A DNA stretch of 64,000 bases from positions 64,649,249-64,713,248 of the forward strand of contig NC_088295.1 in the NCBI RefSeq assembly GCF_032854445.1, in the 5' to 3' direction. The notes below the pieces were generated by a model. That model was not told where the DNA came from. It did no database searches and saw nothing but the letters and a program-made list of their open reading frames with translations. A program made the translations under genes and the position numbers. This document shows, piece by piece, positions 23,992 to 37,300 of this stretch (the first letter of the stretch is position 1; every line of letters begins with the position of its first letter). The stretch comes from Liolophura sinensis. Taxonomy: Eukaryota > Mollusca > Polyplacophora > Chitonida > Chitonidae.

Positions 23992-26900
23992 TTTACAGTA
24001 GCACAACACTTCTGAAGTCAGTAATACTTGATTATTAATCCAAAAAGGGTTCCAAGAAAATTTTTTGCCAATTCAAAAACCTCGCATGCAGACACAGTGC
24101 CTTTTTTATATACCAATGTCGACTTACAAGATTCTAGTGAGTGCAAAGCTCAGGCAAATAAGAGAAGAATTACGTCCTCCTCTGGACTATTATATTCATC
24201 CGAAAATCTCTCCCTAAATAGGACAGGTCCAGACAGACAGTCGTACTATATTTACCACGGACAATATTACCTGCACAAATCAATGGGAACAATTACTCGG
24301 ACATGGCGCTGTACTGTAATAGAACTGATAACTAGCATTACTGGGTCTGTTCCAGATCACTTCCTTCCAGGCGTACGTACACGAAAAGGGATTACTCATT
24401 TCTTCGCCGAATGTCTCAGAACTAGTCTTATTATGGACTGCACATAAGTATTCGCGGAGAGACTTCTTTTCTTTACTGTATAAAGGCCAGTGATATCATA
24501 ATGACATACACAGGTGATGGGAGGCGGTATCTTCATTAAGCTAGAAGAGGTGAAGAACGGCTGGAGATTATACGTCATTATAACAGCCGTTATTGGGGCT
24601 GTTCTTTGCCATCTCGCTGGGAATCGGGCAATGATGGTTGTGGAAACGGCTGGCACTAGGCTGTGAACAATACTCGTCAGGCTGTAATTTACGGTATCCT
24701 TAACAAGGGAACACGTCGTAACAATGGTGAACAGCGGTTTTGCCTAAATTCACCAGTGTCATAAAGCAGCCCCAGTTTGCCACCCAAGACAAAGTGAACG
24801 ACGATATGGAAGCCGGTGTTGAATGTGTTCGAGTCCAAGGTTAAACGTATCTGTCTCTCTGATATTTATAGACAGACACAACCGTGTGAGGGTTGACAGT
24901 CCCGTCTCACCGGTCGGCACAGCACACGACTGGATACAGCCGAAAACGCCATAAAGGACTGTAATCATTCATTATTAACTAAGACAAAGAATACTTCAAA
25001 TAGTTGTTTTTATTTGTCAGCAGGTAGTTTTTCAACCCGCCAAGTAAAGCGATGTAGCTCAAGTCAACAAGTAAAACGGTCCGAATTTATACCACAAAGT
25101 TTGCCTGGGGCATTCCATAATCGCCAGGCCCAATGCTGATCCAGAATTAGATACGGTTGTAAATCTGTATCCAGCCTAAAAATTTTACTCGTGTTCATGA
25201 ATTTTTTTCTTTCCTTTCATCTAAAATGCTCTGTATCATCAGATAAACTGGATTTACGGGTAGGTCAAAGATTATACCATAATAACCGCGAAGTACTTTA
25301 ACTGCCATCATTTAACTGGAGTCGGTAGGGTCAAAGCCAAAAAATTTCGGCCTACTGCCTACCTGATGATTACAGATTTCAGAAGTTGAAAAATGGTATG
25401 TTTACATCTGATAATACTTGAATGTTAACTTGCTATAATTAAATCGTAAGCCATGCCTAAGTTTGTGGGGTTCGAATCCAATGATCAGTTCCTTAAAGGA
25501 ACAGAATCCAAATTTGAGACTACATAATGAAGTTCAGTATTTGGCCACGGACGTTAGAATTGTCAGATTTGTCTGAACACAGCTCTGTTTATAGCACAAT
25601 TTCAAGTCCTTCTATAAATAAAAAAAGGTGGTTTAATCAGGTTTCAAGTCTTGGTGGCGATCGAAATGTTATGATGAATCGGTCAAAAAGTCTTGCAAAC
25701 AAGAGGAATGAGGAACTGCACGTCCTGGTGCACTTTCACACACTTACGAAAATCTCAAGTTACCTACTATAATCACCAATAACAGCACCGTTCACCATCG
25801 ATATGCTACATTAAGATGTGGAACAATGGCTTACGTACGTCATACGGACATTGTATCAAAATCCGGACCGAATTTGGATTTGAACCCTCTGTAAGGCACA
25901 AGAACAAGTTATAACCACTTCCATAAAGACTGAAATCTCCACAAGTTTCTCCAAATCCCAGTGTACAGAAGGCCCAAGATCTGTACATGTAGCTCTTTAA
26001 TGCTAAGAAAAGCTACATTTGTAGACAATCGTTTTAATGGTCATCAGATTTTCAAGTGCTGACGAGAAATGAATGATCATGCCCTTCATAATATCTTCAT
26101 CAGTTAGACAGATATGTAATACGGTTTTTCTACTCTTGTAAAACAAAACCTATATCAACAGGGAATTAGAAGCACATTGCATGTCAGCCAAGTACGTAAG
26201 TGGAGAACAGTGGGCCCGCATCACCATTCAACCGGAGGCAGCATATCAATCTGAACGAATTATCATTATTTCCGAGCAGTCAATAGTTCCCGATAGTCAG
26301 AGACTTTGAGCCGACAGCCAAATAATTTAAATAGCCCCATCACTACTAGGGCGTTATATATACTTTGGGGACTAGGGTTATGAAAGCTTTGGGATGGATT
26401 GGTTGAAGTAATTCCGTTGAAACTGTGAGCATGGGGAGGATGTCTGGAAGCCAATGCATGCGTTAGCTGTGAGAAGAAACCATTCCTCGGGTTGTATACA
26501 GCATTTTTCTCATTTACTGGGGGTTCCATTTTTGATAAACTGTAATCCCAATAAAATAGATGAAGCAATGACAGAGTTGGACGTTACAGCACACTGACTT
26601 TCTGACACTGGCAGTATTTTATTAGCGGTAAAAGGTAAAGAAACACACAGTGAAGATTGAAGACACGAAGGACACTGGTTTGTATACTTATCAATGCAGT
26701 GAGTTTTCAGGCAAACTTAGTACAAAAGGTTGTGAACATACATCTTTGTTTCTGGCTTCGAGCCAGAGGCAGTTTTGCTACTACAAACTGGGTTATGGTC
26801 ATGCGGAAGGTTACACAAATTTACACTGTTATACAGTCCCTGGAGAAGGTCCAGCATAACAGCTATCAGCAGTTGCCACGCCGGGCCCTTCCGACATATA

Positions 26901-27749
26901 TCAGGCCTTGGTGTACTGCCTAGACTGCCAGGGTTTACTTGATTAATAGAGGTATGATCTAAGAGATCAGTACCCGTCAACGGTCACCAGAAGGCTATGT
27001 TTTACAAGGCAATTACCATATAATAACCAGAGGTACTGCTTTGCACAACACAGGCAAGGCAGGGTCCAATAACACCATGAACAATCTCAAACGATAACAG
27101 TACATTAGAACATGATGGTTTCACAAATGCTGACAAATAGCGGTGTACCGCGTTACCAGTCGCAAAGTTAAAACCTACAGCAGGACAACCTTGTATACTT
27201 CGTTTTCTACAGATAGTACTTTTAATCTGGTGAAAGAACGATATATTTCCATGTACTGGTGTAACAATCATTTATTGAGTATATTACGTGACGAACGCCC
27301 TTTTGACTGCTTCATAAAATGGGTTCTTCGACTGTGAAATGACGGCATACACTATTAGGATTGACAAATTGTACAAACAGTTTATAAAAAAAAGAACTAG
27401 AGATTCGTGCAGTTGGATGTCTGTATAAATAAACATTACATACCTCGTGATGATTACGTATATTCATAAATGGGTCTTTGGCATGTGTTGCTGTAGGTCA
27501 CAACGAAGAATACTAAATCCCGTCTTAAAGTAGTTCCTTAATCCTGTTTTAACCCCGTGACAACGCAAGGGTCAAGGTTGATCGAAAATCCTTCAAACAG
27601 TCTTTTTATACCCATCCTAAATGACTTGCCTCACAAGAGTTAGGAAGGCAGACTATGGAGGACATTCTATTAAAAACAATACAACTGACTGGACTACTGC
27701 TATATATAGTAGTACATCTAAAATATTCATCATTCATTCAAACATTGAT

Positions 27750-27771
27750 GGTTGTTGGGCTACAGCTGAAA
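27750..27771 (+). repeat. 22-bp exact repeat, copy 2
   Basis: Identical to 23970-23991. No longer homology could be aligned by eye. Confidence 0.7.
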
Positions 27772-29793
27772 CACAGAAACACAAGGAAACCTTGGCACCT
27801 ACCACGTAGAATTCTATTTAGTGCAGATTGCCTACCTGGGATGATGGAATGGAAGAGGCGAGTCATCAGCGAGTAGATCCAAATGACTGTCAGATCCAAG
27901 TTCGGAAGCAAACTACATTGGTGTTCGTACACAAAACTTAGTTATTTAAACAGATTTTTGGAGAAAAACTCCTCTATCAGCGGACTGCTAGTATCTAAAG
28001 CGGCCGGGTCTAGATCTAGAAGAGTCTCTGTAACAAGTTAAGATAGCATCGGCCTGCTGGAGATGGTCTGTCATATGTGCAAACAATTCAGCCAGATTTA
28101 TTCCCGGTCATTTGAGAATTGGAGTCGTTGTCAGCCGGCGAACACCAATATACCGCTTCAATTTCCCTCTGATTTATTACTTCCATCAAAACAAACCAAC
28201 ATTTTAGGGTACATTAAGGAAGCTGTCAAAAAAACTTTTATTAACCTCCGAGACACGAACTTCTTTGCCAGATAGTTGCAGCACAACACAGCAACAACGC
28301 CTTGTATAACTACCGATGATACGCCCGATGATGCTAGAACGAATTCCGACAAGACAGCGTGTACAACGCGGATTAAATTCCTTGGTGGTCTGGCCCGAGA
28401 TGTCCGCTTTGTGGCCGAGTAGCGCTCCTAAAGTTCCATTCCTGGCCAGAACGAGTAACCATTAAAATATTTTGCCCAACTGGTAACGGTATAAATTGTG
28501 CTTGGGTGAAAACGTCCCAGTTAGCAGCTGTTCAAACGGCCCGTTCAGCCGTGCTACAATTCTTGCCCTTACAGACGAAAGAAACACAGCCAATCCTCTC
28601 CAATCCAATAACACCACTTAACAACTGGATAGCTCGGTCCCAGAAAACATTCCAACCCAGGCTAGGAGGGAAGAGACGGCTATCGGCCCTGTCTTCTCCT
28701 TACGCAGTCAGGCGGCTTGAAGGAACACGTGCTTTGCGGTCATTACGCTAGCCATTCAGTGCCGACAAGAGTGGATCGAAGCACTGAATAAAACATTTAC
28801 TCTAGTCAGTAAAAAAAAAAAGCATATCTCTATGATTAATTAGCGGTAACTATATCAGCCAAAATGATTTTTTATATAACCAGTTTAATAGGCTTGGCCA
28901 CACTTATATAAAGGGCCGGTAATAACATTTTCGCCTAGCTCTTTCGCTGTATGTATCACGTTAGGCTTTCACAAAAAGAGGGGAGAAGTACCACAAAGGC
29001 GGGCTGTACTCCTGCATCATCACTGAAAGCCATGTCCAAGAAAGACGATCAGTGGCGCCACCTTGTACCTTATAAAAATTTCATCGTCTACATCGAGTGT
29101 GAACCTCATACACTTTACAAGACTAGGCCGACCTGACAAACGCTCAGGACGATCCCATAAAAGCGGAAAAACACTGTCAATCAGCAAGAATAAAAAAATG
29201 AAATAAAAAGGCTGTAAGCATCTGTATACAAATGGTGTTCACAAAAAATTTTCACTTGAACTCATGAAGTGTACTGACACATAAAATACCCACCTCAAGC
29301 TGTAATAAACATAAAATAACTCGTAACAAAATAGATTTCAGAAGATCTACATGAAATAGAAAACTATGTGAAGTAATGAAGGAATAAAAATAAATACATT
29401 CTGTAACTTTGTGACCTAACGATAGCTTCTGTTCGCAAGATTGTCATTTACAATAATGCGATGTAAAATATATATACACCCTTAAGATAAATGAACTATT
29501 CCATAAATGCATATTTATAAATATTTATATACATGAAAACACAGATGTATAAATCACGCAGCTCATATAGGTGTAGGGTTAGAAGCTTACACAACAACCT
29601 TAAGTAGTTACATCATTGCAATTAGAATCCGTACAACGACAACAAACGCAAGTCCACGGACAATGTGAACCGTCTACAGTGTGGATCACTTGGGTATTTT
29701 AATGTCCACTTCTCCCAGCATATCTGGCCTGTTTCCCCAGCAGGCTGATTCCTCCCACAATCCAGCGTGGCTAAATTGGCCCGGATCAAGAGA

Positions 29794-29948
29794 TCAGTCG
29801 TCGTACTCATTTGTCAGGAACAAGTACACAAATGCCGCGCGTTTTCTTTCGTCCGGATCATCACGGTCCGGTTTCGCTGAACTGTTTCTTGAGTCGACCG
29901 TGTGTATAGAGTTGGGTGCCCGCAGGAATATCTCTCCGAATAAAGACG
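29794..29948 (-). CDS. Candidate 3'-terminal exon, unknown protein
   Basis: A long pyrimidine tract ending in ttttctcttttcttccag (minus strand) precedes 155 nt that stay open to a TGA at 29794-29796. With two bases completing a previous codon, the frame gives 50 residues: SLFGEIFLRAPNSIHTVDSR, then NSSAKPDRDDPDERKRAAF and VYLFLTNEYDD. The tail is charged, has a basic ERKR cluster and ends acidic. I do not recognise the family. A 54-nt stretch at 35005-35058 (acceptor cactgtag, donor GGAGA|gtaagt) would join in a compatible phase, but it has no independent support. No AATAAA was found downstream on this strand. A chance open frame behind a chance acceptor remains possible. Confidence 0.35.
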
Positions 29949-31246
29949 CTGGAAGAAAAGAGAAAACAGCGAGAAGTCAAAAGATGGAGACAAATTACAG
30001 CCAATTTGATTAACAGACAAGCTGTTTTAACAATTAATCTAACGTGTCGCCTTATACACCTCCAACATCATCATAGAGGCGAAGAGGCATGGGGGCCCAT
30101 CATGCAGTGATAATACAGGACAAAGAGGCCCCCTTATATGGCTGCTGTTCCGTTCTCATCAAGGGTTTACTGTATTTTCATTTATTTAGGTCGTTAGGTT
30201 CTTGAAAGGTAAAACACTATAAAACAAGCAACCATATCACAATAAACGCTGCTGTCTGGAACCTGAAAAAGAAATAGTTAGTCATGCAGGACCAGAATAT
30301 TGAAAATATATAACATATAACGTGGTTGATGACAACAGTATCTGGTTCCGCCCATTAGAGAAATACGATATTTTTAACTACCTGACTATTTGTTCATTAT
30401 CACCAGCCAAGTATGACAGCTTAAAACGATCGCCAGCTTTTCCGCTTAAAATGCAGTTTTAGAAAATAGGTTTTATACCATGATTTTCCCACAAGACCTG
30501 ACCACCTTCTTCATGTGAAATATATCTTTCAGCAGTGTTCTAAAACAAGTCATGTCCCCAGTATACTGAAACATGGCTGCTCTATCACTTACAAAAGCTA
30601 ATTGGATTTAATGGTCTACTTTTTTTATTATTTTCTTGTAACAGAAATATTCAAATGATCCAAACTTCTTAATGCTGCCTCACTAAACAAAATGACCAAA
30701 TAGTTAAGCTCACTCTTGCGGAGACTGCAATTTCACGACGTGTCTGTTTATTTTCTTTTTTCCAAAAATACAGCACGATGGGGTTAGAGGTGCAAAATGG
30801 CAGTGTATCCTGAGTTTAAACAACATCTGAACTCTGGCGACAGGCAACAGCATAAATGCGAATAAACCACATCAGTTTGTTCTCAGCAAGTCTCCATATC
30901 AACCAACATGGTTAAATCATGTGCCCAAATCAATCGACCGGCACGATTTCAATAATTGTAACCAACATACAGAATCCAACTACACATCAAATGAAATGGG
31001 CTTATGTCACTCTTTTTTCTGAAAGATTCGATTCACCTAGATGCATTTTTTCCCCGGGATTATGGCACGAATTTTTCAACTTGGGAGTATTACCAAATAC
31101 AACAAACAAACAAAAAATCAAACGGTAATAGTGTACATTGCCTCTGGAAATACTAATGAAACTATTTTTCTCCACATATATGAACATCACCATTTATGTT
31201 GAAATGGCTAGTCAAAAGGCATGTCTATAAACTATATTTTGCAGCT
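29949..31246. other. Unassigned sequence
   Basis: Nothing beyond short open frames. If the candidate exon at 29794-29948 is real, this is its intron. Confidence 0.5.
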
Positions 31247-31289
31247 CAGACGTACATACAGACCTACATACAGACGTACATACAGACGT
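31247..31289. repeat. 12-bp short tandem repeat
   Basis: About 3.6 copies of CAGACGTACATA, one with a G-to-C change. The right edge coincides with the target-site duplication of the adjacent SINE fragment. Confidence 0.85.
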
Positions 31290-31399
31290 GGGTTTTCCCC
31301 GGTCTCTGACCGCTTTCCTCCCACCATAATGCTGGCCACCGTCGTATAAGTGAAATATTCTCGAGTACGGCGTAAAACACCAATCAAATAAATAAATAA
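31288..31399 (+). mobile_element. 5'-truncated SINE with target-site duplication
   Basis: About 112 bp of the SINE 3' half in plus orientation runs from the GGTTTTCCCC segment through CCACCATAATGCTGGCCACC and AGTGAAATATTCTCGAGTAC to an AAATAAATAAATAA tail. The 12-bp GTACATACAGAC flanks it at 31276-31287 and 31400-31411. The insertion went into a short 12-bp tandem repeat (31247-31289). Confidence 0.88.
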
Positions 31400-31411
31400 G
31401 TACATACAGAC

Positions 31412-33879
31412 ATAAAATATGACTGAATGGGGCAAGTATTTATAGCTGATCTATTATTAGGGTATTCATGCGCAACACCTCTGTACAACACTGTATCTTC
31501 TACAGAGTAAAATGGTCATCACATGCCTACATTATCATACTAACGAGAATATTTAGGGTGACATCATCAGCTGAAAATACATCAATGCTCACTATAGCTA
31601 AAATATGAAAGCTTGGTTGAGGTTGAAGTATGCATTTTACATCAATTTTAGCCCGTGCAAAACATAGTTGTGCCTTCTGCTCAATTCACCTGGGGAAAAC
31701 GAAAACAAGATCCCTATTTATGTCTCATCCAAAGCAAAACCTTGGAAATTCAATATCATAAAAAGAATAACTTCACATCCTCTACAGTTATACACATAAA
31801 ACCTAATGCATGCTGGCCCGTGACTTTCAACAGATCCCACCGACTACATATTGCATGCTATTCCCAATGACTACATAATTGTAGCGCTGGAATTTCTTCC
31901 GCCTCCATATATGTGCCTGTCACGTAATCTGACGAGAAGTAGTTTGAGAAATTAAATTTCCATGTTCGCCATTTAGCTAAATCCTACAGATAGTCAAAAG
32001 CGAACGAACACAAAGCTCTGCATAGAGAAGCGCACATACATTCAAACCGCCAGTCCATGCTAAGAGACCAGAATTGTCTGCTGGCGGATCAAGCTCAGAC
32101 AAAACCGTCAGCAATATCACCATGCAGACGTCGAACGTAAATTATTTCTGAAAATCCAAAGGCAGCAGTGTATGGCAGTGAGTGGTAGATACTCCAAGTA
32201 GCGACCGAATCGAGTTTTTCTACCGTCCGCATTTAGCGTTGATTAGCACGTATACAGAAGGGAATCAGCACCGTTCTGTGGGGAATAGCTTTTAAGTTAC
32301 TCATTGCCGATGGCAAATATAAAGTTGATTGTACCCTGATTCATTTCCCATGAACAATACCGACACTATTTGGACAACCAATTGTGTGCGAAAGTATGGC
32401 GTTTCAGTTTTCATTAAAGCTCAATCCGTTACACGATATTCCCTTAAGCCGACAGACAAAGATCCGCAGCACGGTGCGCACACGTAAGCGGAATCAAATG
32501 ATTCCATCGTGCCTCCTTCGGGCTGATTGCTACAAATAGAGGAGCAGTGTCACTAGGAAGGAGAATATCGGGCTGAAATGCCAGCTTACAGCCATAATGA
32601 CAATTCTGTAATAGAAGCTTTAAGTCGATTCTAACCAAGTCGAACTAACTGAACCGGAAATGCGTCTGTATTGGGAGGTTCGGTGTTGATACAAGACGTC
32701 ATGGGTTTCCCTTCAGCCGTCAGTTCTGCTGACTACTAAGGTACTAAACCAGGCATGTGAGAGCTAGCCAGTCAAACCTGAACATTTGTAAAGGAAACTG
32801 AAAATATGCCATCCTCAGATATGATCAATACGTGGTAATGATTTTGGAACCGCTTTTGACATGACAGAAATCTGCAAGTGTATACATAGGCTTAAATGGG
32901 GATCCGTGACGAGCATCTGTAGATTGGGACTGCTTCTATATATAAAAATCACCTCAATTACCCTTTGTAATAAGGGTGCCATGTCTGTGATTGGACTTGC
33001 TTCACTGGCATCCTCTCTTCCAGCCTTACAGAGCACCATGTCTCAGCAAGTCCCATTATGTAAGATGTGTACAGGTAATCCCAAAGAAAATGAAGCGAAT
33101 TGACGGAAATGTGAATCCCCTATACAGCCTTAGCCAAAATGTAATTTTTCATGCAAGCGGGATGTTACGAGATTTAAGTGTCGATAAAACGAAGCGGTGG
33201 AAAAAGTCGAGAGAACGTACAAGTTAAAACTTCGCTGGCTTAGTGAAAATCACTTCATTAAAAGAACTTTTTAAAACAGTATAACAGAAGACCTTGGGAG
33301 CAGGCAGACGATACGTTAACTACTAATTCAATAACGCAACTGGGTGGAAAACAATGACAGTTGAGAAGTAAGGCGCTAAAGTCAACGAACCAATATTTAA
33401 CGGTTTATTCTGCACGAGGCCATTCTTCTGGTAGTCCCATCAATAATTACCCAATGCAACTAAACTATTTCCCCGTAACTGGGTTCACTGAATGTTGATA
33501 AATACACCTAGAAGAGTTCAGACAACTTGTCAGACAAATAAATCCTTTATTTTGGCAGACACGCATGAAATTTTTCATGCCAAGTCAGAGTTTCACCCTA
33601 TGTTTGTTCTGCTTTCAACATTATTTCGGTCGTATCACGATGGTGCCAAAATCTATGCAGATAAATTTACAGTACTCCCTCACTGGAGTGCCATGCCAAA
33701 GACAGAAGACATGAGACCCAGTCACAAGATAGTTAGTTATACAGGGTTGACTATGCCATTGTGCTAAGAGCTACACGAAGGCATACCAGTAATTCCAAGC
33801 TTTGTTCTCCTCTAGGTGCATGGATGGGTGCATGGTTCTAGATGCACTAGGTCGGCAATGGGCCAATTAGAATATTGTT
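31412..33879. other. Unassigned sequence
   Basis: Short open frames at 32444-32638 (minus), 32861-33227 and 33492-33767 (plus) have no recognisable product. No repeat family was seen. Confidence 0.5.
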
Positions 33880-34021
33880 TCAAATCCCCCCCCCTTCCCC
33901 ACTGGATTGGTTGCAGCTGGAAGAGCTGTCAGGCATCTGACAAAGGTCGGTGTTTCACCCATAAACTTGACCCGTGCATGTGAAAAATTTTTCAAAATGA
34001 TCAAAACCACCAATCCAAAAA
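33880..34021 (+). mobile_element. Degenerate SINE 3' half
   Basis: In plus orientation the segments CATCTGACAAAGGTCGGTG, CACCCATAAACTTGACCCGT, CATGTGAAAAATTTTTCAA and ACCACCAATCC follow the order of the SINE 3' half (TGACCG, CCATAA-GCTGGCC, AAGTGAAATATTC, ACACCAATC). The copy is highly diverged. A C-run precedes it. Confidence 0.6.
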
Positions 34022-34138
34022 ATAAACAGACACATACATATGTGCACAGACGAATAGTGAGCACAGGATGAGTGTACGACTCAACTCTGCACAGGCAACT
34101 GACAAACAATTTAAGTCAGGGCACTTGTCTGGTCCTTA

Positions 34139-34330
34139 AGCCAATGCCTAGAAGAGTTTTCAATCCGAGGACACCGTTAAGACGAAGGCGTCGTCTGGGC
34201 TGGAGTGCTTAGAGATGAAAGTTCATTCTGAACCGGCGGCCAATGCCAGGAAGGTGTTCCAATCGATATCCGTGTTAGAAACCTGCGGTAAAATGACCCT
34301 CAGCCTCTGTCAGCGACGACAATGGACAAT
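34139..34330. repeat. Decayed ~100-bp tandem duplication
   Basis: The segment AAGCCAATGCCTAGAAGAGT-TTTCAATCC (34139 on) recurs about 100 bp later as CGGCCAATGCCAGGAAGGTG-TTCCAATCG (34236 on), and CACCGTTAAGAC pairs with CCGTGTTAGAAAC. The plus strand across both copies is open for 74 codons after a TAG, to a TGA near 34380, with a charged protein-like sequence. No splice sites or family match are visible. Confidence 0.5.
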
Positions 34331-34381
34331 TGAGCAGAAAACACAAATTGTCCACCGAGATTTGGTAGATGATGAATGAAG

Positions 34382-37300
34382 GAGTTTTCCCTGTTAAACT
34401 TGGGCGAATGGATTTAACCAGGTTAATTACAGGTGTTGGAAAGCTGGTAGCTGAAAATTGATTAAATGGGGATTAAAAGCTGATAAATAATCATGTTCAA
34501 CGCAACCCTCGCCAATCTCGTGGGGGGTACGGATTGAAATAATTGTATTGGGCGGCAAGGGTGCAATCATTAAAGAAAAACATACAGTTAGCGGGTATTA
34601 AGGCCTAAATCCGGGGTCAGACTTGGGGATACCGAGACTAGCTAGGGTAATGACAATCAACCAGACTTAACACACAAATCAGCTCTAAAAGGCATCTGAA
34701 GCAGAGTTAAGGAAGACAAATGAAGTCTGAAGCGCCGAGTCTTTTTTTGTACATAACTTGAGGTTAAGCCGGATCCCTTGCCTGTATTTAAATAACACTA
34801 AACCCAAGTCTGCTTTGGCTTCTAACGGAGTAGACATACATCATTCACTACCACTAAAACAATAGACTTTGTATTTTAAAAAAAAAAGCTACCGAAAGAG
34901 AAAGGGCATGTATGGCATGTTAGGCGCAATAATCAACCAAGTGCGGTGATTCGTTAGGCTTTAGGTTTTCGGTCAAATATGTGATGAGTTACACGGACAC
35001 TTACTCTCCAAGAACACATGAATGGTACGAGGCAGATAAATAAATAACTTTCCCAGATCTACAGTGATCCAAGAGCATGAGCTAGTTATATTCTTGATAA
35101 ATATGAAGAGGACGGCTATATCATGTGTATACAGAATGTTTTTTTCCATTACCTTAATCTTTATTAACAACCACATGTTTGTTTTAACGCAAAGCTCATG
35201 GCCAGAGGTCAAAGAAAATTCCCACAGGATGTCTATTGAGTATAAGGTTTGTTTTCTTACACAACATCTCCACTGTCTGATCTCAAAAGATGGTACATAG
35301 CACTCAACAAGAGAAACAAAGTTGTCAGTACTATTTCACGGAGGAAAATTTAAAAATTTAATGCAGGGTCATTGAGGATGAAATGTGGTGTGTAAACATT
35401 TTATATACTATTTCCAGACTCCTTAACGCGCACAAAAACGACGCACGGAATTACCTTCCAATACATCATCCTAGAATGCCGCCAGGAGAGCAAATATCGC
35501 TGCTTCAGCATTTCCAGACAACCTTAATACGTTACCGTAGATGTAGCATTGCAATGAAGTTATGGGCAGTCCGCCTTATTCCTCTACTCGAGACGGCTAT
35601 CTTTATGTGACATCAACCAGATGGTCAGACTGTCATGTCCAAGGGGGCCAATCTATTCGAAAGTCCTACTGAGACTAGGAAGGACTTGATGGCTGTACAA
35701 GGGAGGCATCAAAGCCATGACGTCCCATGAGACAAGCTCTTCTAATAATACAGTCCTGAAGTTAACGCCTTTGTCGGCTAGTCGACAGCAACTCGACCAA
35801 AGCTACTGAAATTTAGATGAATTAAGAGATACCCGGATAAGAACTACCTTAACGCTGCATCTTTTGGCCAAGGGACAAAAAAAAGTTAGGAGGGTCTGTC
35901 CAAAGATCTGAAGGCCATTGCGCGCGAACCTGCCTGCTGTGCCACATTTACACACGTTAAGCCTCAGTAGATCAACGGGCAACAGGAATGGCTGAGTATC
36001 AGTTGGCCGATGTAGCGAGGCAATGGAAAGACCCACCTTATGGCGACACAAGGTTTGATCCCTACTAATTGCACATTTAACTCCCGTGGAAATATCTGGA
36101 GAATGACACAATTGCTGTCACTCCGGGTTTTAAAACAGAAATAGACCCCCTATCAACTGGAAAGCTTTCAACTGCCCACTTTTTTCACTGATTTTCCGTC
36201 ATCCCGCAATGGTGTGCTTGATACGTTATGGTGACCAAGAGGTGTCTACAGGGGGGAATCAAAGCCGAGTCGCCATTACTCACCCAGAAATCAGTTACTG
36301 ATTAGCCCTTTATGTCCCATGGGCGGACTGTTGTAGAGTTTATAGGCAGTTTCATTATACTAAAACGCCATTACAGAAGATGCCAAGCAATTGGGACGGG
36401 AGAACTGCGGACAGCAAAATACCGCTAGGAACCTATACTCAGATAAGACCTTACTAAAATATAACATAAAAGCATGTATCCTTTCAATGATGCCAGATTT
36501 CTTCTGTTTTTACAAGAAAACACAACACAATGACTATATATGCATCGATAAAGTATTCCACGTGACGTTTAAAACGAATATCTTTTTATTTTTGTGATGT
36601 TGCATAAAAGAGATATCGCAGATTAAAGTAAAAAAAACCATGCACAGTGAGAAAAATCCAAAGCACAGCCATGTCATCAATTTCTATAACACCAGAATCA
36701 GCTATTTTTGTTGACGTCACCTAAACCCAGTTTTTGGCTTTTAGGCATTACCGCCTCATTAACATGGCGCATCATATGGCCTCATAAGAATTTCAGATTA
36801 AAAGTTATGAAGAATAAATAGGGCTCTGGTCGGTTATATTTGTTTCCATCCTTCTACAGAAATAATTAAAGGTTAAATAATTTCTTGTCTTTTCCTTGAA
36901 GCATTAATTGTAAATGTTTATATGGATAAAACTGAATTGGAGAACTATATTTTCCATACTCGTCAAAATATTTACACAAGACACCTTGATGACTTATCAT
37001 TCTATGAAACACACTTACAATACTACATTCCATAATTTCTCAAACACTTTATAGGTATAACTAAAATGATCTAAACAGCTCATATAAACTGATGATACAC
37101 ACAGAAACTAGAACGAAAACAGGATAATTTTGTCATTTTAAGCTATCCGAAAAACTTTTTCTGAAGGAAAAGAATTCCTTCTAAAAGAGTAAAAATCACA
37201 AGTCTGGATATTCCCATTCAGGCAAATTTCTCTCACACCGGCACTATAATATCAAAGTCCTGCACACGTGCATCAAACCATAATTCTCGCAAGAATCCTT

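Larger units (their letters stand above)
21526..29793. other. Unassigned sequence, 8.3 kb
   Basis: No gene supported. The plus frame of 139 codons at 24028-24447 starts at a TTG and lacks splice or family evidence. Other frames of 60-120 codons are at chance level. The stretch holds the two copies of a 22-bp exact repeat and T-runs near 23570. A GGGGTTCGAATCC word near 25468 looks like a tRNA B box but has no A box or fold around it. On the minus strand the part just below 29794 would be 3' UTR if the exon candidate there is real. Confidence 0.45.

Noticed and set aside
24028-24447. 139-codon plus frame as a gene
   Set aside because: It starts at TTG, lacks splice sites and a recognisable domain, and its length is about the chance maximum for this window.
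25465-25480. B-box-like GGGGTTCGAATCC as a tRNA gene
   Set aside because: No A box or acceptor stem at the proper distance.
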